A DNA stretch of 64,000 bases from Falsiroseomonas sp. (GCF_030695085.1 NZ_JAUYTS010000084.1:1-64000); one strand, 5' to 3'; counted from the first letter of the stretch, positions 42,393 to 51,477 are shown. Notes: generated by a model not told the origin, from the letters alone. Program-made: numbers and translations.

Positions 42393-42418
42393 CCCTCCCC
42401 CGTAAGAACGGGGGAGGG
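42393..42418. repeat. REP-like intergenic palindrome
   Basis: CCCTCCCCCGT (42393-42403) pairs with ACGGGGGAGGG (42408-42418) around AAGA, flanked by CCCCCACCCCGA. This C-run/hairpin pattern resembles repeats found scattered in intergenic regions of many alphaproteobacteria. It could also stabilise the end of the FAH-family mRNA. Confidence 0.6.
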
Positions 42419-42426
42419 GGAATCAC

Positions 42427-43110
42427 CTAGACGATCTTGACGGTGACCGTGCCGACGCCCTCGACCATGCCTTCCAGCAGGTCGCCCTTCACCACGGCGG
42501 CCACGCCTTCCGGCGTGCCGGTCATGATGAGGTCACCCGGCTCCAGCCGCACCAGGCCGGAGAGGTTGGCGATCACTTCCGGCACGGACCAGATCAGCTT
42601 GGACAGGTCGGAGGTCTGCGTGACCTTGCCGTTCACCTTCAGCTCGATCTTGCCCTTGGACGGGTCGAAATCCCCGGCCGGCACCAGCAGGCCCATCGGT
42701 GCCGACTTGTCGAAGCCCTTGCCCATGTCCCAGGGACGGCCGGTCTTCTTCGCCTCGTTCTGCAGATCGCGGCGCGTCATATCCAGGCCGCAGCAATAGC
42801 CCCAGACATGCTTGAGTGCGTCCGCCTGGCTGATATCCACGCCGCCGGTGCCGATGGCGACCACCAGCTCCATCTCATGGTGCAGCGACTTGCTGGCGGG
42901 CGGGTAGGGCATATCCGCATCGTTGATCACCACGGCATCCGCCGGCTTGGTGAAGTAGAAGGGCGGCTCCCGGGTCGGGTCGCTGCCCATCTCGATGGCG
43001 TGCTCGGCGTAGTTGCGGCCGACGCAGAAGATGCGGCGCACGGGGAAGGACCCGCCGCCCTTCACCGGGATGAAGGCCTGGGCGGGCGGCGGAATCACGT
43101 AATCGGCCAT
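42427..43110 (-). CDS. Fumarylacetoacetate hydrolase-family protein
   Basis: This 227-aa protein has the FAH C-terminal fold: [18 protein letters not shown], then [11 protein letters not shown], the metal-binding [13 protein letters not shown] (Glu residues), [31 protein letters not shown], and [18 protein letters not shown] near the end. Single-domain FAH proteins of this size hydrolyse acylpyruvates or maleyl/fumarylpyruvate, or decarboxylate oxaloacetate, with Mg or Mn. It is in the same direction as xth but apparently functionally separate. The exact substrate is not determinable here. Confidence 0.9.
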   Translation of the reverse strand: MADYVIPPPAQAFIPVKGGGSFPVRRIFCVGRNYAEHAIEMGSDPTREPPFYFTKPADAVVINDADMPYPPASKSLHHEMELVVAIGTGGVDISQADALKHVWGYCCGLDMTRRDLQNEAKKTGRPWDMGKGFDKSAPMGLLVPAGDFDPSKGKIELKVNGKVTQTSDLSKLIWSVPEVIANLSGLVRLEPGDLIMTGTPEGVAAVVKGDLLEGMVEGVGTVTVKIV

Positions 43111-43279
43111 GCTGGAGCTTTCCTTGGGAACGCGATGCGGCGGACCATACCCCCCCGTCCCCAGGGCGCAAGAGGATGATGGCGACCCTCATGCGCCGGG
43201 CTGCGCGCCATGGGGCGCGGCGGGTCACAGCAGCGCCGTGACCGGCCGCTCGTCCGCCACCGGCGGGCGCGCGTTCGGA

Positions 43280-44149
43280 TCAGCCCAGGCTGACCCGCCA
43301 CATGAAGCGCCGGCTTTCGCCCGCACCCAGCATCTCCATCCCCGGCTTGGCCCAGATATCGCCCCAGAACTGCGCCGGGTCGGCGTAGCCGGCCCAGGGC
43401 TCGATGCAGAGGAACTCCGCCCCCGGCTTCATCCACAGGCCGAGATGCGAAAACCCCTGCCAGGTCACCTCCAGCCCCTTCGTGCCTGGGGCGGCATAGC
43501 GCAGGCGTCGGCTGGCCGGGTTCAGCAGGATGATGGCGGAGGGGCGGAACAGATCCTCCCGCAGGCCGAGGTTGCGGCCATGCACCGGCAAAGATTGCGG
43601 CGTGGCGTCGATCAGCCCGTTCTCATCCAGCCGCCAGGCGGGGCCGGATTCCTCCTGCTCGAATTCGATCCGGTGCGCGTTCTTGCCACCGGCGCCGGGC
43701 AGCGGCCAGCGAAAGGCCGGATGCGCGCCGATCGAGAAGGGCAGCGTGCCCTCGCCCGGATTGTGCACCGTATGCGTCACGGTCAGCGACGCGCCATGCA
43801 GCACATAGGCCACCTCCAGCCGGAAGGCGAAGGGATAGGCGGCGCGGGTCGCGGCACTGTCCACCAGCAGGAAGCGGCAATGCTCGGCGCCCTGTTCCAC
43901 CAGCTCGAAGCGGCTGTCGCGGGCGAAGCCGTGCTGGCCCATCGGGTAGATCTCGTGGCCGACGCGCAGCGTGTCGTCACGCAGCCGGCCGACGATGGGG
44001 AACAGCACCGGGGCATGGCGCGGCCATTCCGGCCCCGCCTGCCAGAGGAATTCCTGGCCCGCGGCGTCCCGCAGGCTGGCCAGCTCCGCCCCCGCCGCCT
44101 GCACCGCGATGGTGACCTGGCCGGAGGAAAGGGTGACGCGATCCGTCAT
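43280..44149 (-). CDS. Aldose 1-epimerase family protein
   Basis: This 289-aa galactose-mutarotase-like beta-sandwich protein has PVLFPIVGRLRDDTLRVGHE, MGQHGFARDSRFEL (catalytic His), VTHTVHNPGEGTLPFSIGAH (second His), and the acid-containing EFLCIEPWAGYADP. The WAGYADP tail is characteristic of the LacX-like subgroup. It interconverts sugar anomers in the cytosol. It is co-transcribed with the upstream ketopantoate reductase-like gene through an ATGA overlap. Confidence 0.85.
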   Translation of the reverse strand: MTDRVTLSSGQVTIAVQAAGAELASLRDAAGQEFLWQAGPEWPRHAPVLFPIVGRLRDDTLRVGHEIYPMGQHGFARDSRFELVEQGAEHCRFLLVDSAATRAAYPFAFRLEVAYVLHGASLTVTHTVHNPGEGTLPFSIGAHPAFRWPLPGAGGKNAHRIEFEQEESGPAWRLDENGLIDATPQSLPVHGRNLGLREDLFRPSAIILLNPASRRLRYAAPGTKGLEVTWQGFSHLGLWMKPGAEFLCIEPWAGYADPAQFWGDIWAKPGMEMLGAGESRRFMWRVSLG

Positions 44150-45084
44150 GCCGGCCGTCCTGGCAGCCGCCCGGCCGCGCGTCGCTGGTCATAGGCGCGG
44201 GCATGCAGATGGGCCATCTCGTGCAACTCCGCGGGGATGCCGGCGCTGCGTGCGGCCTCGGCCAGATAACCCAGAATATGGTCCGCCTCCGTCCGCCCAC
44301 CGGCTTCGAGATCCCGCAGCAGGGATGCGGTGTAGGTGCTGGCGGGGTCGGCGAACAGGGTGCGGTAGCTGGCCATGAAGCCGTCCGACATCGCATGGCC
44401 GCGGGACGCGGCGATGGCGGCGTTGCGGTCCAGCAGCGTCATCAGGAAATCCGTGCCGCCGGCGCGGATGATCTCCCCCACGCTGGCGCGCATCAGCACC
44501 GTGGCGGCAGCGACGGTGCCGAGATGCACCAGCTTCTCCCACATCCGCCTTTCGATATCCGGCACCGCCTGCGCCACCAGCCCCGGCGCCTCCCCCAGCG
44601 CGGCGGCGAGTGCGGCGGCGCGGCCATCCATGCGGCCATCCTGCTCCCCGAAGGTCAGCCAGTGCCAATCGCCCAGATGCTGCACCACGCCATCCGCCGT
44701 CAGCGTCGCCGCGCATTTGGCCAGGCCGCCCCAGACCCGGGCCGACCCGAAGGCGGCGTTCAGCGCGGCGATATGCGCCATGCCGTTGAGGATCGGCAGC
44801 ACGCAGGCGCCACCCTCCACCGCCGGGCGGATGGCGGCGATGGCGCTATCCAGGTCATAGGCCTTGCAGGACAGCAGCACGACATCGAAGCCCGGCCCCG
44901 CCGCCAAGGTGGTTGCCACGGGCCGGTCGATGTCGCCGAAGGTGCTCCGCACCCGCAGCCCGTCCCGCGCCAGGGATGCCGCCCGCGCCGGACGCACCAG
45001 GAAGGTCACGTCCAGGCCCCGCTCCAGCGCCCGCCCGCCGAAATATCCGCCGAGCGCACCCGCCCCCAGCACCAGCATCCGCAT
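44146..45084 (-). CDS. 2-dehydropantoate 2-reductase family protein
   Basis: This 312-aa NADPH-dependent enzyme of the PanE/ApbA family begins with MRMLVLGAGALGGYFGGRAL. It has VLLSCKAYDLDSAIAAIRP, NGMAHIAALNAAFG, the catalytic Lys region MWEKLVHLGTVAAATVLMRA, and the C-terminal helix SLLRDLEAGGRTEADHILGY, which contains the conserved Glu. The reaction would be ketopantoate to pantoate, but catabolic family members are common and the partner is an aldose epimerase, so a different 2-oxo acid is possible. Confidence 0.85.
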   Translation of the reverse strand: MRMLVLGAGALGGYFGGRALERGLDVTFLVRPARAASLARDGLRVRSTFGDIDRPVATTLAAGPGFDVVLLSCKAYDLDSAIAAIRPAVEGGACVLPILNGMAHIAALNAAFGSARVWGGLAKCAATLTADGVVQHLGDWHWLTFGEQDGRMDGRAAALAAALGEAPGLVAQAVPDIERRMWEKLVHLGTVAAATVLMRASVGEIIRAGGTDFLMTLLDRNAAIAASRGHAMSDGFMASYRTLFADPASTYTASLLRDLEAGGRTEADHILGYLAEAARSAGIPAELHEMAHLHARAYDQRRAAGRLPGRPA

Positions 45085-45204
45085 GGCATCGCTTCCCCGT
45101 TCCGGCAGGCAGCAATCCCCACATCCCGGGCCGCTGTCCAGCCCAGCGGACGCAGGACTGGGCGGGATGCGCCGGGAGAAGGGGAGCGCATCACGCCGAG
45201 GCGG

Positions 45205-46026
45205 TCACCGCATCGCGGCGATATCCACCACCTCCGCGCCCGGCAGCCCGGCCACGGCACCCAGCTCGGTCAGCCGGCCATTCTCCAGGTCGATGCTGTG
45301 CAGCGTGCTGCCGGCCAGCACGAAGCCCCGGTTGCCGCCCTGGCCATCCGACAGCACGTCGAAGCCCACCGACACCGGCAGGCCCATGCCCAGCATGCCC
45401 TTCACCTGCTGCACGCCATCATTCGGCGGCGCCTGGAGGTTGTAGCTGCCGAGCAGCGTGTCGATCGTATAGAGCGCCGTGCTCGGCGCGCCCGGCTGGC
45501 CAGCGGCCGGCGCACCGGCGGGCGGGGCCACGCTGTTGGTATAGGCGCCGGCGGTGATGCGCGGCGTGGTGCCGGCCTGGGCCGAGCCATCCATGTATTT
45601 CTGCTGGCCGTCACGGACCACCTCGCCGGTGTCCACATTCACCCGGAAATTCACCCCGCTCATGCCCATCAGGCGCAGGCGGTTGGCGACCGGATTGAAA
45701 TCCACCACGGCGCGGCCGCCACTCTCGAACGGCATGTTGAGGCGGGAGACCTGCGTGGCGCGGCCGGTCATCGGGTCGATGGTCACGATCTGGCCGCTCT
45801 CGGTCACGCCATACAGCCCGCCATCCTGCGGCCGCTGGTCGATGCCGAGCAGGCGGCCATCGGTGCCGGTGATACGGATCGGGGCCTCGGCGCGGCGGGT
45901 CTCGCTGTCGATGCGGACCAGCATGTTGTCGGCGGTCAGCCCGATCAGGGTCGCGGCCTGGGCGCTGGCGGCGGCACCAGCCAGCAGGGTGGCGGCGGCC
46001 AGGGCGGTGCGAAGGGTCTTCGACAT
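45205..46026 (-). CDS. Secreted DUF4394 protein
   Basis: This 273-aa exported protein begins MSKTLRTALAAATLLAGAAA with cleavage near AQA. The mature part is a beta-propeller-like DUF4394 domain (LIGLTADNMLVRIDSETRRA, LLGIDQRPQDGGLYGVTESG, ATQVSRLNMPFESGGRAVVD, RLRLMGMSGVNFRVNVDTGE). The function of the domain is unknown. It lies next to an ECF sigma/anti-sigma pair with a plausible ECF promoter at 46077-46104, so it is probably a target of that sigma factor. ATG 46026 rather than 46041 gives a typical signal peptide. Confidence 0.85.
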   Translation of the reverse strand: MSKTLRTALAAATLLAGAAASAQAATLIGLTADNMLVRIDSETRRAEAPIRITGTDGRLLGIDQRPQDGGLYGVTESGQIVTIDPMTGRATQVSRLNMPFESGGRAVVDFNPVANRLRLMGMSGVNFRVNVDTGEVVRDGQQKYMDGSAQAGTTPRITAGAYTNSVAPPAGAPAAGQPGAPSTALYTIDTLLGSYNLQAPPNDGVQQVKGMLGMGLPVSVGFDVLSDGQGGNRGFVLAGSTLHSIDLENGRLTELGAVAGLPGAEVVDIAAMR

Positions 46027-46076
46027 TCGGCGTCTCTCCATGTCCAGGGCAGGCCTTGGCGGCCGTGCTGCTGGCG

Positions 46077-46104
46077 TTACGGAGGGCGGAGGCGGCTGGA
46101 TGCA
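46077..46104 (-). promoter_or_regulatory. Candidate ECF sigma promoter for DUF4394 gene
   Basis: On the minus strand TGCATCC is followed after 15 bases by CCGTAACG, preceded by an A/T tract (AAGTTTTTTTCGG). This arrangement is familiar upstream of ECF-sigma-controlled secreted-protein genes in alphaproteobacteria. It lies about 50 bases upstream of the DUF4394 start and directly after the anti-sigma gene. The assignment to the adjacent sigma factor is inference. Confidence 0.45.
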
Positions 46105-46122
46105 GCGACGCCGAAAAAAACT

Positions 46123-46821
46123 TCAGCTTCCGGTGGCGGGCGCCAGGCGGCCGATGAACAGGATCGGCCCGGTCGGTCGGCCGATCGGCGACCCGCCCGG
46201 CGGTTCCAGCGTGATCTCGATCAGCATGCCGGGGCTCGGCCGGATGGTGGCGGGCGAGACGCTGATGCGCCCCTGCGCCGGGATCAGGCCGAGCGAGGTC
46301 GGCGCCGTCGCACCCTGCGGCAGCGCCCAAAGCTGCAAGGCGCGGCCTTCCGGCGCCGGGCGCGGGTTCAGCGAGGCCAGGCGGATGCCGCCGCCATCGG
46401 CCTCCACCAGCCAGGCCGGCTGGTCCTGTTCGGTCAGCAGCACGGTCATCAGCCGCGGCGCCGGCTCCGGCCGCAGCAGGATGAAGGCGGCGAGGCCGGC
46501 GGCCAGCGCGGTGCCGCCGATGGCCGTGATCCGCCAGGGGTCGCGCAGCCGCGCCAGCCAGCTTCGCCGCGGCTTCGGCGCGGGCGCCGGGTCCAGCGAC
46601 GCGACGATGCGGTCCCACAGTTCGGGCGGCGGGGCTTCGGGCGGCGCCAGAGCGGTGAGCGGCGCCAGCCGCGCCTCCCACTGCGCCACCGCCTCGGCCA
46701 GCGCCGCATCGCCGGGCAGCGCCGCGGCGACGGCCGCCGCCTCCCGCGCTTCCAGCGTGCCGAGCACATATTCGCCGGCCAGCGCGTCGCGGTCCTCGGG
46801 GGTCATGCCGGCCAGGTTCAT
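46123..46821 (-). CDS. Anti-sigma factor (RskA-like, membrane-anchored)
   Basis: This 232-aa protein begins MNLAGMTPEDRDALAGEYVL with the GTLEAREAAAVAAAL segment of a zinc-less anti-sigma domain. A single membrane helix at about residues 110-130 (ITAIGGTALAAGLAAFILL) follows, then a periplasmic RskA C-terminal domain ending SPGMLIEITLEPPGGSPIGR. It should hold the adjacent sigma factor at the membrane until regulated proteolysis releases it. Its ATG overlaps the sigma gene stop, as is usual for such pairs. Confidence 0.9.
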   Translation of the reverse strand: MNLAGMTPEDRDALAGEYVLGTLEAREAAAVAAALPGDAALAEAVAQWEARLAPLTALAPPEAPPPELWDRIVASLDPAPAPKPRRSWLARLRDPWRITAIGGTALAAGLAAFILLRPEPAPRLMTVLLTEQDQPAWLVEADGGGIRLASLNPRPAPEGRALQLWALPQGATAPTSLGLIPAQGRISVSPATIRPSPGMLIEITLEPPGGSPIGRPTGPILFIGRLAPATGS

Positions 46822-47357
46822 GCCAGGCACTCCCGCAGCCGCAGCAATCCGCGGCGGATCCAGGCCTTCACGGTGCCTAGCGGCAATTCCAGCCTGGCCG
46901 AGATCTGCGCATGGCTCAGCCCATGCACGAAGGCCAGCACGATGCCGCGCCGGTTGCGCTCCTCCAGCGTTGCCAGGCACTGGTGCAGGCGCCGGCCCTC
47001 GGCACTGGCGGAGACCCGTTCCAGCGCCTCCGCCTCCACCGGCTGGTCGCCCAGGGCGGGGTCATCCGTCGGAATCTCACGCCCACGCGCGCGCGCCATG
47101 TCCAGCGCCGCATAGCGCACGATGGCCGCCAGCCAGGCCTCCGCCGTGCCGCGGTCCGGGTCGAACTGGTGGGCGCGCTGGGCGATGCGGAGGAAGGCGT
47201 CCTGCAACGCATCGGCGGCCGAATCCCGGTCCCGCAATATGGCGTTGGCAACCCCGAACAGGCGCACGGATTGCCGCTCATATACCGCGCGCAGCGCCTG
47301 GCGGTCCCCGTTGGCGACGGCGGAAAGCAGCGGGGTGAGATCCGTGGCGGCGTCCAT
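46818..47357 (-). CDS. ECF RNA polymerase sigma factor
   Basis: This 179-aa sigma-70 family member has region 2 (FGVANAILRDRDSAADALQD, AFLRIAQRAHQFDPDRGTAE) and region 4 with helix-turn-helix (ERNRRGIVLAFVHGLSHAQI, then LELPLGTVKAWIRRGLLRLR). The SigK-like pairing with an RskA-type anti-sigma and a DUF4394 secreted protein suggests an envelope-stress or redox circuit. ATG 47357 is the first in-frame start. A 59-bp gap separates it from dnaA. Confidence 0.9.
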   Translation of the reverse strand: MDAATDLTPLLSAVANGDRQALRAVYERQSVRLFGVANAILRDRDSAADALQDAFLRIAQRAHQFDPDRGTAEAWLAAIVRYAALDMARARGREIPTDDPALGDQPVEAEALERVSASAEGRRLHQCLATLEERNRRGIVLAFVHGLSHAQISARLELPLGTVKAWIRRGLLRLRECLA

Positions 47358-47416
47358 TGGCGGGCAGGATGACCATGCCGCCGCGCCGCGGGCAACCCGT
47401 GATGGGAAGCCTGGTG

Positions 47417-48973
47417 TCAGGTCTCCAGCATCCGGCGCAGCAGCTCGACATCCTCGGCAAAGGCGCTGTCGGCCTGCATCAGCTCCGCCACGCGGCTGAC
47501 GGCATGCATCACGGTCGTGTGGTCGCGCCCGCCGAAGCGGCGGCCGATTTCCGGCAGGGACCGGCTGGTAAGTTGCTTGGCCAGGTACATCGCCACCTGG
47601 CGCGGCCGCGCCACCGCCCGCGCCCGGCGGGGGGAGGACATGTCCGTCAGGCGGATGTTGTAGTGTTCCGCCACGCGCTTCTGGATTTCCTCGATCGTCA
47701 CCCGGCGATCATGCGCGCGCAGGATGTCGTGCAGCACCTCCTGCGCGCCTTCCAGCGTCACCGGGCGGCCGAACAGGTTGGCGTGGGCGATCAGCCGGTT
47801 CAGCGCGCCCTCCAGCTCCCGGACGTTGGAAGTGATCTTGTGGGCCAGAAATTCCATCACCTTGGGCGGCACCGGCACGCCCTGGGTCTGCGCCTTGGCC
47901 TGGAGGATGGAGATGCGGAGTTCGTAGGTGGTGGCGTGCAGGTCGGCGACCATGCCGCAGCCCAGCCGGGTCCGCAGCCGGTCTTCGATGCCCGAGAGGT
48001 CCGAGGGCGATTTATCCGCGGACACAATGATCTGCTTGCCGGCATCGACGAGTGCATTAAAGGTATGAAAGAATTCTTCCTGCGTATTGTCCTTGCCGAT
48101 CAGGAATTGCAGGTCGTCGATCAGCAGGACATCGACGGAACGCAGCGATTCCTTGAATTCCATCGTGCTCTGGCTGCGCAGCGCCGCGATGAAGCGGTAC
48201 ATGAACTTCTCGGCGGACATGTAGGCCACCGAAAGCGGCGGGCGCCCATCGGCCGCACCATGGTCGCGGATCGCCCAGGCGCTGGCATGCATCAGATGCG
48301 TCTTGCCGAGGCCGACGCCGCCATACAGGAACAGCGGATTGAAGCCCGGGCTGGCCGGGCGTTCGGCCACGCGGCGGGCGCAGGCATAGGCGAATTCGTT
48401 CGGCTTGCCGACGACGAAGGTATCGAAGGTGAAGCGCGGGTCGAGCGGCGCGGCCCAGTCGCCGCGCGCATCGGTCTGGCGCTGTTCCGCCGGGCGGCCA
48501 AGCGGCTCCGCCAGGCCGGAGGGCGCCTCCTGCGGCTCCGCCGCCAGATGCCGTGCCGTGATCCGCGTTGGCTTGCCGGCCGCGGCACCGGACCGCAGCG
48601 CCTCCGCCACGCCATGGTCCTGCGGTTCCGCCTGCTGGCCCTGTTCGGGGCGTAAATCCTGCGCTGGCCGCGGATCCGGCGCGCGGTTCTCGGGCATGAC
48701 GCGGAATTCGAGACGCCGCACCACCGGCAGTTCGCCCTGCCACAGGGCGCGCAGCCGGTCGCCGTAATGGCCACGAACCCAGTCGCGCAGGAAGCGCGTG
48801 GGCAGCAGCACGACCACCTCCTCACCCTGGACGGAGGCCAGCGTCATCTGCCGCAGCCAGGTGCGGTATTCGACCTCGCCGACCTCTTCCTTCAGCCTAC
48901 CCCGAATGCGCGCCCAGACCTCCGCCAATTGGGTGGGGGAGGACGAAGACGACGGGCCGACCGCATGCTCCAT
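47417..48973 (-). CDS. dnaA: Chromosomal replication initiator protein DnaA
   Basis: This 518-aa initiator of chromosome replication has domain I (AEVWARIRGRLKEEVGEVEY), then a long poorly conserved linker (about residues 95-180). Domain III is AAA+ with Walker A in PLFLYGGVGLGKTHLMHA, Walker B in VDVLLIDDLQFLIGK, sensor motifs and NVRELEGALNRL. Domain IV has the DnaA signature RRARAVARPRQVAMYLAKQL and GGRDHTTVMHAVSRVAEL, which binds DnaA boxes. ATG 48973 starts MEHAVGPSSS; ATG 49018 is 15 codons upstream. It lies downstream of rpsT, as in many Rhodospirillales. Confidence 0.97.
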   Translation of the reverse strand: MEHAVGPSSSSSPTQLAEVWARIRGRLKEEVGEVEYRTWLRQMTLASVQGEEVVVLLPTRFLRDWVRGHYGDRLRALWQGELPVVRRLEFRVMPENRAPDPRPAQDLRPEQGQQAEPQDHGVAEALRSGAAAGKPTRITARHLAAEPQEAPSGLAEPLGRPAEQRQTDARGDWAAPLDPRFTFDTFVVGKPNEFAYACARRVAERPASPGFNPLFLYGGVGLGKTHLMHASAWAIRDHGAADGRPPLSVAYMSAEKFMYRFIAALRSQSTMEFKESLRSVDVLLIDDLQFLIGKDNTQEEFFHTFNALVDAGKQIIVSADKSPSDLSGIEDRLRTRLGCGMVADLHATTYELRISILQAKAQTQGVPVPPKVMEFLAHKITSNVRELEGALNRLIAHANLFGRPVTLEGAQEVLHDILRAHDRRVTIEEIQKRVAEHYNIRLTDMSSPRRARAVARPRQVAMYLAKQLTSRSLPEIGRRFGGRDHTTVMHAVSRVAELMQADSAFAEDVELLRRMLET

Positions 48974-49314
48974 GTGATGCACCTGCCAACCTCGTGGGCC
49001 CTTGCGGGCGATGTGCATTTGACCGTTCGGCTGCGGAGAACCCGGCCGCGAAAGCGGGCGCGCGGCTCCGGGGGGGATGAGCGCGACCGTCCCGAAGTTA
49101 CCGCGACGCGCTTAGTCGGCGCAAATGATTACTGGGGGATTTGGAAATTGCTGCTGCCGGGGACCAAGTAGTTACCTCGGCATAACCGACACGTTTCACG
49201 ACAGAAATAATAAGCCGCCCATCATGCCGACAGGCTGCTTGCCCTTTATGTCATGAAAAAGATGTCGTCCGCAGCAAGCCGGCCCCGCGCCCATGGGCGC
49301 GGCGGCCAAGCTGT
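48974..49314 (-). other. dnaA upstream region
   Basis: The 341-bp spacer between dnaA and rpsT becomes AT-richer between 49120 and 49260 and should hold the dnaA promoter. I found no TTATNCACA-type DnaA boxes or AT-rich 13-mer repeats, so no origin is called here. Confidence 0.45.
49285..49302 (-). terminator. Palindrome after rpsT
   Basis: CCGCGCCCATGGGCGCGG is an 18-bp perfect palindrome starting 12 bases after the rpsT stop. On the minus strand it is followed about 25 bases later by CTTTTTC, so a hairpin terminator for rpsT is plausible. Confidence 0.55.
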
Positions 49315-49593
49315 TCAGGCCTGGGCGGTGGCGCCGAGGGCCTTGATGCGCGCCGAAAGCCGGGACAGCTTGCGAGCGACGGTGTTGTCGTGGAACACGC
49401 CCTTGTCGGCGGCGCGCTGCATTTCCGGCTGCGCGGCCCGCAGCGCTTCCTGCGCAACGGACTTGTCCCCACCCGCAATGGCCATTTCGACCTTGCGGAT
49501 GAAGCCGCGCACGCGCGAACGGCGCGAGCGGTTGCGCTCCGTGCGCTTCTCGGTCTGACGGATGCGCTTGCGCGCGGAAGCCGTGTTCGCCAT
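49315..49593 (-). CDS. rpsT: 30S ribosomal protein S20
   Basis: This 92-aa basic protein begins [20 protein letters not shown] and [20 protein letters not shown], the standard S20 N-terminus, and ends [20 protein letters not shown]. It binds 16S rRNA during small-subunit assembly. It lies upstream of dnaA in the same direction, the conserved order in this group. ATG 49593 gives the expected family length. Confidence 0.97.
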   Translation of the reverse strand: MANTASARKRIRQTEKRTERNRSRRSRVRGFIRKVEMAIAGGDKSVAQEALRAAQPEMQRAADKGVFHDNTVARKLSRLSARIKALGATAQA

Positions 49594-49749
49594 GGCGTCT
49601 GTATCTGACCAGTCAAAAGTTACGGGTGCCGGAGGATCGGACCACCGGCGAAGGCGCGGTTACTACCCCTGGTCGTGGCGGGGAGTCAATGCGCGCGAAA
49701 GCAGGGGCGCACGAGAGCAGGGGGGGCGCGTGAGCAGGTGGTGCACGCA

Positions 49750-50526
49750 TCAGCGGTGCCGGAAGGCCGGCTTCCGCTTCTCGGCGAAGGCCGCCATGCC
49801 TTCCTTCTGGTCTTCGGTCGCGAACAGCGACTGGAACAGCCGGCGCTCCAGCCGCACGCCATCCTTCAGCGTCGTCTCGAAGGCCGCGTTCACCGCCTCC
49901 TTCGCCATGGCGACCGAGGGCGCGGACAGGCTGGCGATCTTCTCGCCCATCTTCAGCGCCTCCGGCAGCAGGTCGGCCACCGGCACCACGCGGGCCACCA
50001 GATTGGCGCGCTCCGCCTCCGCCGCATCCATCATCCGCGCGGTCAGGATCATCTCCATCGCCTTGGACTTGCCGATGGCCCGCGTCAGCCGCTGGCTGCC
50101 GCCGGCACCGGGGATGATCCCGAGGTTGATCTCGGGCTGGCCGAACTTCGCATTGTCGGCGGCCAGGATCAGGTCGCACATCATGGCAAGCTCGCAGCCG
50201 CCACCCAGCGCGAAGCCCGCCACGGCGGCGATCACCGGCTTCTGGATGCGCAGCACGTCTTCCCAGCGCTTGCCGATGAAATCGTCGAAATAGACCGCGG
50301 GGAAGTCGCGGTCCTTCATCTCCTTGATATCGGCCCCGGCGGCGAAGGCCTTCTCGGACCCGGTCACCACGATGGCTCCGACCTCCGGGTTGGCGTCGAA
50401 CGCCCGCAGCGCCTCACCCAGTTCGGTCATCAACTGGTCGCACAGCGCGTTCAGCGCCTTGGGGCGGTTCAGGGTGATAAGCCCGACCCGGCCCTGCGTC
50501 TCGACCAGGATCATTTCATAGGCCAT
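49750..50526 (-). CDS. Enoyl-CoA hydratase
   Basis: This 258-aa crotonase-fold enzyme hydrates trans-2-enoyl-CoA in beta-oxidation. The oxyanion-hole motif [11 protein letters not shown] and the two catalytic Glu motifs [11 protein letters not shown] and [20 protein letters not shown] are intact, and the C-terminus [16 protein letters not shown] is typical of the short-chain enzyme. It sits between mutM and rpsT, a conserved neighbourhood in Acetobacteraceae and Rhodospirillales. Confidence 0.95.
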   Translation of the reverse strand: MAYEMILVETQGRVGLITLNRPKALNALCDQLMTELGEALRAFDANPEVGAIVVTGSEKAFAAGADIKEMKDRDFPAVYFDDFIGKRWEDVLRIQKPVIAAVAGFALGGGCELAMMCDLILAADNAKFGQPEINLGIIPGAGGSQRLTRAIGKSKAMEMILTARMMDAAEAERANLVARVVPVADLLPEALKMGEKIASLSAPSVAMAKEAVNAAFETTLKDGVRLERRLFQSLFATEDQKEGMAAFAEKRKPAFRHR

Positions 50527-50577
50527 GCGCGCACTCTCCCTGCTTCGGCCAAGCGGTAGCGCAGCGGCCGACGCACC

Positions 50578-51477
50578 TCAACGCTGGGTGCGCGCACAAA
50601 AGAAGCTGCTGCGGCCGGACTGCACAATGCGCGACACGCCCGCGCAACCGCTGCCCGGCCCGGGGCAGAGCGGGCAGGGCTGGCCTTCGCGGTCATAGAC
50701 CGAAAACCGGTCCTGGAACCGGCCCAGCTCGCCATCCGCGCGCACATAGTCCCGCAGGCTGGACCCGCCAGCGCCGATCGCCTCCTCCAGCACCGCCTTG
50801 ATGGCCGGCGCCAGGCGGACGGCCCGGGCGCCGGGGATCGTCGCCGCCTCCCGCCGCGGCGAAATCCGGGCGCGGAACAGCGCCTCCGCCACATAGATGT
50901 TGCCCAGGCCCGCCACCACGCGCTGATCCAGCAGCGCCGCCTTGATCGGCGTCTTTTTCCCGGCCAGGGAGGCCGCCAGGCTGGCCGCGTTGAACGCCGG
51001 CTCCAGCGGCTCCGGCCCCATGCCCGCCAGCAATTTGTGCTCGTCCTCCGCCGCCGTCGGCATCAGGTCGATGCTGCCGAAGCGGCGCGGATCGACGAAA
51101 CCGATGCGCGTGCCGTCCGCCGTCTCCATCACCAGGTGCTCATGCGCCTCCGGCGGCTGGTTGTGGCCGCGGGCATCCGAGAACACGCCATTCGGCCCCA
51201 GGAAGGGCACCGCCGGCCCGGCCACCGGGCGCGCCACCATGCGGCCGGACATGCCGAGATGGATCAGCAGGCTCTCCGCCGTATCCAGCCGCGCCAGCAT
51301 ATACTTGCCGCGCCGCCGGAAGCCGGTGACCACAGCCCCGGCCAGCCGGCGCGCCAGCCCATCCGGAAACGGCCAGCGCAGCCCCGCCCGCATCGTCTCC
51401 GCCCGCGTGATCCGCCGCCCCTCGAGCACCGCCCGGAGCCCCCGCATCACCGTCTCCACCTCCGGCAATTCCGGCAT
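50578..51477 (-). CDS. mutM: Formamidopyrimidine-DNA glycosylase
   Basis: This 299-aa DNA glycosylase/AP lyase removes 8-oxoguanine and formamidopyrimidines. It begins [20 protein letters not shown] with the catalytic Pro2 and Glu3, keeps the Lys in [11 protein letters not shown] and the H2TH motif [14 protein letters not shown]. The C-terminal zinc finger is abnormal: CPLC supplies two Cys, but the last pair reads FFCARTQ, where most MutM have C-x2-C, so the fourth ligand is Thr. An extra Cys (GSGCAG) might substitute. ATG 51477 is fixed by the MPELPE start. It is divergent from ubiE by 126 bp. Confidence 0.95.
   Translation of the reverse strand: MPELPEVETVMRGLRAVLEGRRITRAETMRAGLRWPFPDGLARRLAGAVVTGFRRRGKYMLARLDTAESLLIHLGMSGRMVARPVAGPAVPFLGPNGVFSDARGHNQPPEAHEHLVMETADGTRIGFVDPRRFGSIDLMPTAAEDEHKLLAGMGPEPLEPAFNAASLAASLAGKKTPIKAALLDQRVVAGLGNIYVAEALFRARISPRREAATIPGARAVRLAPAIKAVLEEAIGAGGSSLRDYVRADGELGRFQDRFSVYDREGQPCPLCPGPGSGCAGVSRIVQSGRSSFFCARTQR

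Noticed and set aside
44203-47115. 970-codon open frame antisense to four genes
   Set aside because: It runs across ketopantoate reductase-like, DUF4394, anti-sigma and sigma genes, all with recognisable domains on the other strand.
48974-49314. Replication origin next to dnaA
   Set aside because: No DnaA-box cluster or AT-rich repeat was found.
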